NCBI GenBank assembly: GCA_033485155.1
Contig: JAWQJJ010000006.1
Coordinates: 62,001 to 126,000 of the forward strand
Length of the DNA stretch: 64,000 nt
Reading direction: 5' to 3'
Source: Methanomassiliicoccus sp.
GTDB lineage: Archaea; Thermoplasmatota; Thermoplasmata; Methanomassiliicoccales; Methanomassiliicoccaceae
The position numbers and the translations under genes were made by a program. The notes beneath the pieces were generated by a model that was not told where the DNA came from, did not search any database, and saw only the letters and a list, made by a program, of their open reading frames with translations. This document shows positions 61,056-64,000 of this stretch, piece by piece; the first letter of the stretch is position 1, and every line of letters starts with the position of its first letter.

Positions 61056-62021
61056 ATGAGCGTGTTGATACGACGGGAGAGGGAGGCCAGGCTCAGGACC
61101 ATGACCACGGGGGACATGGAGGAGGTCCGAGAGGTCGGACAGGTCGCATGGTCGGACCTGGCTATGCATGATATAGGGCGGAGGTTCAAGTACCCCAAGC
61201 GGTCGGAGCGGATCATCGATGCCTATCTGACCAACGATCCCCAGGGCTGTGTGGTGGCCGAGGTCGAGGGCAAGATCGTGGGCTCGGCGTTCTGCCACAC
61301 CTGGGGCAGGGTCGGATGGACCGGCCCTCTGGAGGTCCTTCCTGCCTATCAGGACCATGGGATCGGCAAGATGCTTCTGAAATCCTGCGAGTCTCATCTG
61401 TCGGAGAGAGGGTGCTCGATCATTGGTCTGGAGACCATGTGTCACCTGCCCAAGAACCTCCACTTTTACATGTCATCGGGATATCGTACCGGGCCGGCCA
61501 CCCTGATCATGGAGAAGGTGCTCAGGCAGGAGCACGGTGATACCGCGGGGGTGAAGGAGATCGAGAAGAGCGATCTCGATGGAGGCCTGGAGATAGTGAC
61601 CCGGCTCAGCCAGGCGATCAACCCTCAGCTAGACTATGCCCCTGAGGCTCTGTCCATCGTCAGTAAGGGTCTCGGCAACCTTTACGTGCTGGAAGGGGAC
61701 CAAGGGCCCCTTGGATGCGCCCTCCTGCATACCTATCAGCGGGGGGAGGAAGCTCCCTACTCCTCGGTGAAGGCGGTGCTCGTCGATCCCCGCGCCCCCG
61801 ATCCCCGAATGGTCCTGGACCGACTGATGAACAGGTGTGAGGCAAAATCCCTGGAGGGGGGGAAGACCAAGCTTCTGACTCGTTTCTCACCGATCGACAA
61901 CCGCATGTACGGAGTGATGCTCGCCCGCTCCTATGCCCTCAGGGGGGCGAATCTTCGGATGATCAAGGTCGGGGAATATGACGAGGCCGGATGGTGCAGC
62001 ATCACCTCGTGGGCCGGTTGA
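61056..62021 (+). CDS. Tandem GNAT-family acetyltransferase
   Basis: The 321 residues hold two GNAT domains. The N-terminal one (about 12-165) has EVLPAYQDHGIGKMLLKSCESHL as the acetyl-CoA loop. The C-terminal one (about 175-320) is weaker, with LGCALLHTYQRGEEAPY and no clear Q/R-x-x-G-x-G/A loop, so it may be inactive or structural. It is 4 nt after the PolX-like gene and probably co-transcribed. Substrate unknown. It could be an N-acetyltransferase for small molecules or proteins. Confidence 0.8.
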   Translation: MSVLIRREREARLRTMTTGDMEEVREVGQVAWSDLAMHDIGRRFKYPKRSERIIDAYLTNDPQGCVVAEVEGKIVGSAFCHTWGRVGWTGPLEVLPAYQDHGIGKMLLKSCESHLSERGCSIIGLETMCHLPKNLHFYMSSGYRTGPATLIMEKVLRQEHGDTAGVKEIEKSDLDGGLEIVTRLSQAINPQLDYAPEALSIVSKGLGNLYVLEGDQGPLGCALLHTYQRGEEAPYSSVKAVLVDPRAPDPRMVLDRLMNRCEAKSLEGGKTKLLTRFSPIDNRMYGVMLARSYALRGANLRMIKVGEYDEAGWCSITSWAG

Positions 62022-62219
62022 GCTATTTGCGGCCTCGGTCCCCGCCTTACAATGGGCGAACGGGACCTGGCCCGTATCTCTTCCCTTCAGGGAAATGCCC
62101 ATGGCGCACCGGCGAACCTTTCCACCGCCCTACCCTCGCAACCTACGAATATATCCTTTTGAAGTTCGAATATAAGTGAGGCCCGGAACGGGTCAAGTAA
62201 CAACGAAGAGGTCGAGAGG

Positions 62220-63188
62220 GTGAAGATCGCCATCGCAGGGGCCGGCATGGCCGGAGCTTATCTTAATAGGCTGTTGAACGAAACGGGCCACGACGAGGTC
62301 GTGGTCTATGATGAGGTGAAGAGGACCGGTTGCGGGCAAAGGCCGTGTGCCTGGGGAGTGGCCCCGGCGGACGAATATCGCCGCCTGGTGGGCCGCTTCC
62401 TGGACCCAGAGAAATATATCAACAAGCGGTCGGGAAAGGTCAGCATAGACGGTATCGCCATGGGCGCCGACCTCCTGACGGTGGATAAGCCTGCCCTCAT
62501 CCGAGACATGCTTAACGGCACACCGTTGAGGTATGGTCCGCTGGATCCCGAGGCGTACGATCTGGTGGTCGACGCTACGGGCGTGGAGCGTGCCTACCTC
62601 GGTCCGGTGGAGGACGAGGACCTGGTCGCCGAGCTCTGCCAATACCGGATCGCCTCCGAGGAGGATCTGGGAACATGGTTCAGGACCTCGAGCTCAGGCT
62701 ACGGATGGTGCTTCCCCCTCGGGAAGGGTGAATATCATGTCGGCTATGGAAACCTACCTCCGCACGTCGGCGCGGGGATGGCCACCATCGATGCCACGGT
62801 GGAAGCCTCGACGGTCAAGTGCAAGTGTCTTAGCCGGATCAGGTTGTCCTCGCCTCATCACACTCGACCACTGGTCAAGGACAACATCGTGGGGGTGGGG
62901 GAGAGCATCGGAGCAGTGGGACCGTTGGGCGGAGATGGGAACCTCTATGCCATGCAGTGCGCGGAGATGCTTTTCGATAACCTCGGGGATCTGGAGGGCT
63001 ATCAGAGAGAGGTGCTGCGCCGATATGAATGGATGAGGCGGGAGAGGGCCACGCTACTCAAACTGCTGGACGGCAACCATCCTTCCCTTGGGGACATCAG
63101 GGTGTTCGTCCAACATGCCCGAAGGACCGGATTCTCCATGAGGCCCCTGCAAGCCATCAAGTTCCTGGAGAGGATAGGCGGGGTCTAG
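62220..63188 (+). CDS. FAD-dependent geranylgeranyl-reductase-like oxidoreductase
   Basis: The 322 residues start with the FAD-binding AIAGAGMAGAYLNRLL. GCGQRPCAWG in the substrate region and GVGESIGAVGPLGGDGNLYAM near residue 235 match the geranylgeranyl reductase superfamily. Archaea use such enzymes to saturate membrane lipid chains. This one is shorter than typical DGGGPL reductases (about 390-400). It starts at GTG 62220. The next gene follows directly and is a UbiA-like membrane protein, so a joint lipid or isoprenoid role is plausible. Confidence 0.82.
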   Translation: MKIAIAGAGMAGAYLNRLLNETGHDEVVVYDEVKRTGCGQRPCAWGVAPADEYRRLVGRFLDPEKYINKRSGKVSIDGIAMGADLLTVDKPALIRDMLNGTPLRYGPLDPEAYDLVVDATGVERAYLGPVEDEDLVAELCQYRIASEEDLGTWFRTSSSGYGWCFPLGKGEYHVGYGNLPPHVGAGMATIDATVEASTVKCKCLSRIRLSSPHHTRPLVKDNIVGVGESIGAVGPLGGDGNLYAMQCAEMLFDNLGDLEGYQREVLRRYEWMRRERATLLKLLDGNHPSLGDIRVFVQHARRTGFSMRPLQAIKFLERIGGV

Positions 63189-63896
63189 GTGCCGACCGGT
63201 GCACGGGCCAGGGACCTTCCCTCGGGGCGCTGGGAGCGTCTTGGATGGTACCGATCGTTCGTGCATAACCGTAGTGTGGGCGGCAGCCTGTTCACTCTTG
63301 TACACCTGCCGTTCATGCTGGCCTTCCTCTCCCTGACCATCGTGGGAGCGGCAGCGGAGGGAAAGATGGACAGGACTGTGCTATTCCTTTCCCTGGCTGT
63401 GGTGGCTGTTCTCCTGTATGCGGAGCACATGTTGGACGACACCACAAGGGTCGGCAAGCCATGGGGCACCGTGTTCGGGGATCGCGTCCTGCTCACTATC
63501 GCTGCCTCCCTCTTCGCCGCGTCCCTGTTCATCGCCTTGTACGCCAGCCTGCGCTATGGATCGGCGCTCCCCCTGGTCGGAGTAGGTATAGGCATCGTTC
63601 TCACCATCCTCTACGGGCTCGAAGTGGGAGGATTCCACACCGTCGCTTTCGGAGGGATGGGCATGGGGGCAGTGACGCCCTTATCCTACCTCGCCCAAGC
63701 TCTGAGCTTCGGGAGCGGAGGAAATCTCGTCACAGCGCTTGTTCTGTTCATCTTCGGTTCCTGCTACGGATTTGTTCTCCTCTCGCTGTACGAAAGCACT
63801 AAGGTCGGGGACTGCCATCTCATGTGGCGATTGCTTGCGGTCCATTTTGTGACGATCTACGCCCTGGCCGCTGCGGTGCTGCTCGACCTCACCTGA
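63189..63896 (+). CDS. UbiA-like polytopic membrane protein
   Basis: The 235-residue protein has about seven hydrophobic segments. After the first two helices the loop AEHMLDDTTRVGKPWGT has an Asp/Asp...Lys arrangement recalling the NDxxD/DDxxD loop of UbiA prenyltransferases. A second Asp motif is not clearly present (YESTKVGDCHL in the second half is the nearest). It begins with the GTG directly after the stop of the FAD oxidoreductase gene, so the two are translationally coupled. It may be a divergent prenyltransferase for lipids or quinones. Confidence 0.6.
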   Translation: MPTGARARDLPSGRWERLGWYRSFVHNRSVGGSLFTLVHLPFMLAFLSLTIVGAAAEGKMDRTVLFLSLAVVAVLLYAEHMLDDTTRVGKPWGTVFGDRVLLTIAASLFAASLFIALYASLRYGSALPLVGVGIGIVLTILYGLEVGGFHTVAFGGMGMGAVTPLSYLAQALSFGSGGNLVTALVLFIFGSCYGFVLLSLYESTKVGDCHLMWRLLAVHFVTIYALAAAVLLDLT

Positions 63897-64000
63897 AGTC
63901 GATCATGGTGGCCATCAAGGTCCATGCAGCAAAGTAGATGAGCCTTATGAGCCCAGTAATGGATAACGTCCCGTCTACCGGCGGGACGACCGCTCATGCG
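63897..64000. other. Window end, no gene supported
   Basis: The last 104 nt contain no complete frame with a start. On the minus strand a short frame resembling a membrane-protein tail (LIRLIYFAAW) ends at the TGA near 63893-63895. It lacks an in-frame start before a TGA at about 63994. I cannot call it. Confidence 0.3.

Noticed and set aside
1-64000. CRISPR arrays, rRNA genes, insertion sequences with inverted ends
   Set aside because: No regularly spaced direct repeats, rRNA-like sequence or transposase genes were seen on reading both strands. Only the recombinase remnant was found.

Overview
The window is archaeal chromosomal DNA. The evidence is TATA-box promoters 20-35 bp upstream of starts (several leaderless), two tRNA genes with bulge-helix-bulge introns, and archaeal-type enzymes: TOPRIM DnaG, archaeal GluRS and AspRS, Trm1, bifunctional FBP aldolase/phosphatase, short archaeal TIM, MptD (tetrahydromethanopterin synthesis) and a UbiD-like decarboxylase of the archaeal mevalonate route. 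Moderately high GC, small winged-helix regulators and iron/hemerythrin genes suggest a euryarchaeon, perhaps Thermoplasmata or a relative of Methanomassiliicoccales. That placement is inference, not shown.

Layout. 0-8 kb is an AT-richer accessory stretch. It holds winged-helix regulators, an ABC transporter, a frameshifted ribbon-helix-helix gene, a 920-residue beta-propeller/Ig surface protein with a 71-bp internal duplication, a broken Gly-rich secreted peptide gene and a frameshifted tyrosine recombinase remnant. 8-20 kb has a conserved hypothetical, an Nramp-like/5TMR-LYT fusion, tRNA-Cys beside cysK, an exported ComEC-type metallo-beta-lactamase, a PAS histidine kinase, a lone HsdR-N nuclease-like protein and a methionine aminopeptidase. 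20-30 kb has cysE, cysS with an overlapping radical SAM gene, a dtxR-feoB iron locus, a hemerythrin, a LysE exporter, gltX and a hydrolase.

30-37 kb begins with a UbiD-family gene. It is followed by a tightly overlapping sugar-phosphate operon, gap-pfkB-fba-gpmA, whose stop codon overlaps that of a convergent pgk. The gap and gpmA products are bacterial-type. The gluconeogenic FBP aldolase/phosphatase and TIM form a second pair at 48.9-50.7 kb, so most of central glycolysis/gluconeogenesis is in the window. 36-48 kb mixes purA, trm1 with a THEP1-like NTPase, mptD, nadA, a large protein with possible TULIP/BPI-like architecture, a second LysE, a GT-C glycosyltransferase, a RusA-like resolvase, a second hemerythrin, aspS and a ferredoxin.

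50-64 kb contains a secreted phospholipase-D-family protein, rimI, a protease-less LonB-like ATPase with a zinc ribbon overlapping dnaG, a ThiS/SAMP-like protein, tRNA-Ser with a 19-nt intron, a third hemerythrin, divergent larE and larB, a PolX-PHP protein whose active sites look destroyed, a tandem-GNAT protein, and a geranylgeranyl-reductase-like gene followed by a UbiA-like membrane protein. The most unusual items are the inactive PolX, the protease-less LonB with zinc ribbon next to primase, the Nramp/LYT fusion and the possible TULIP protein. No CRISPR array, rRNA gene or intact mobile element was seen.
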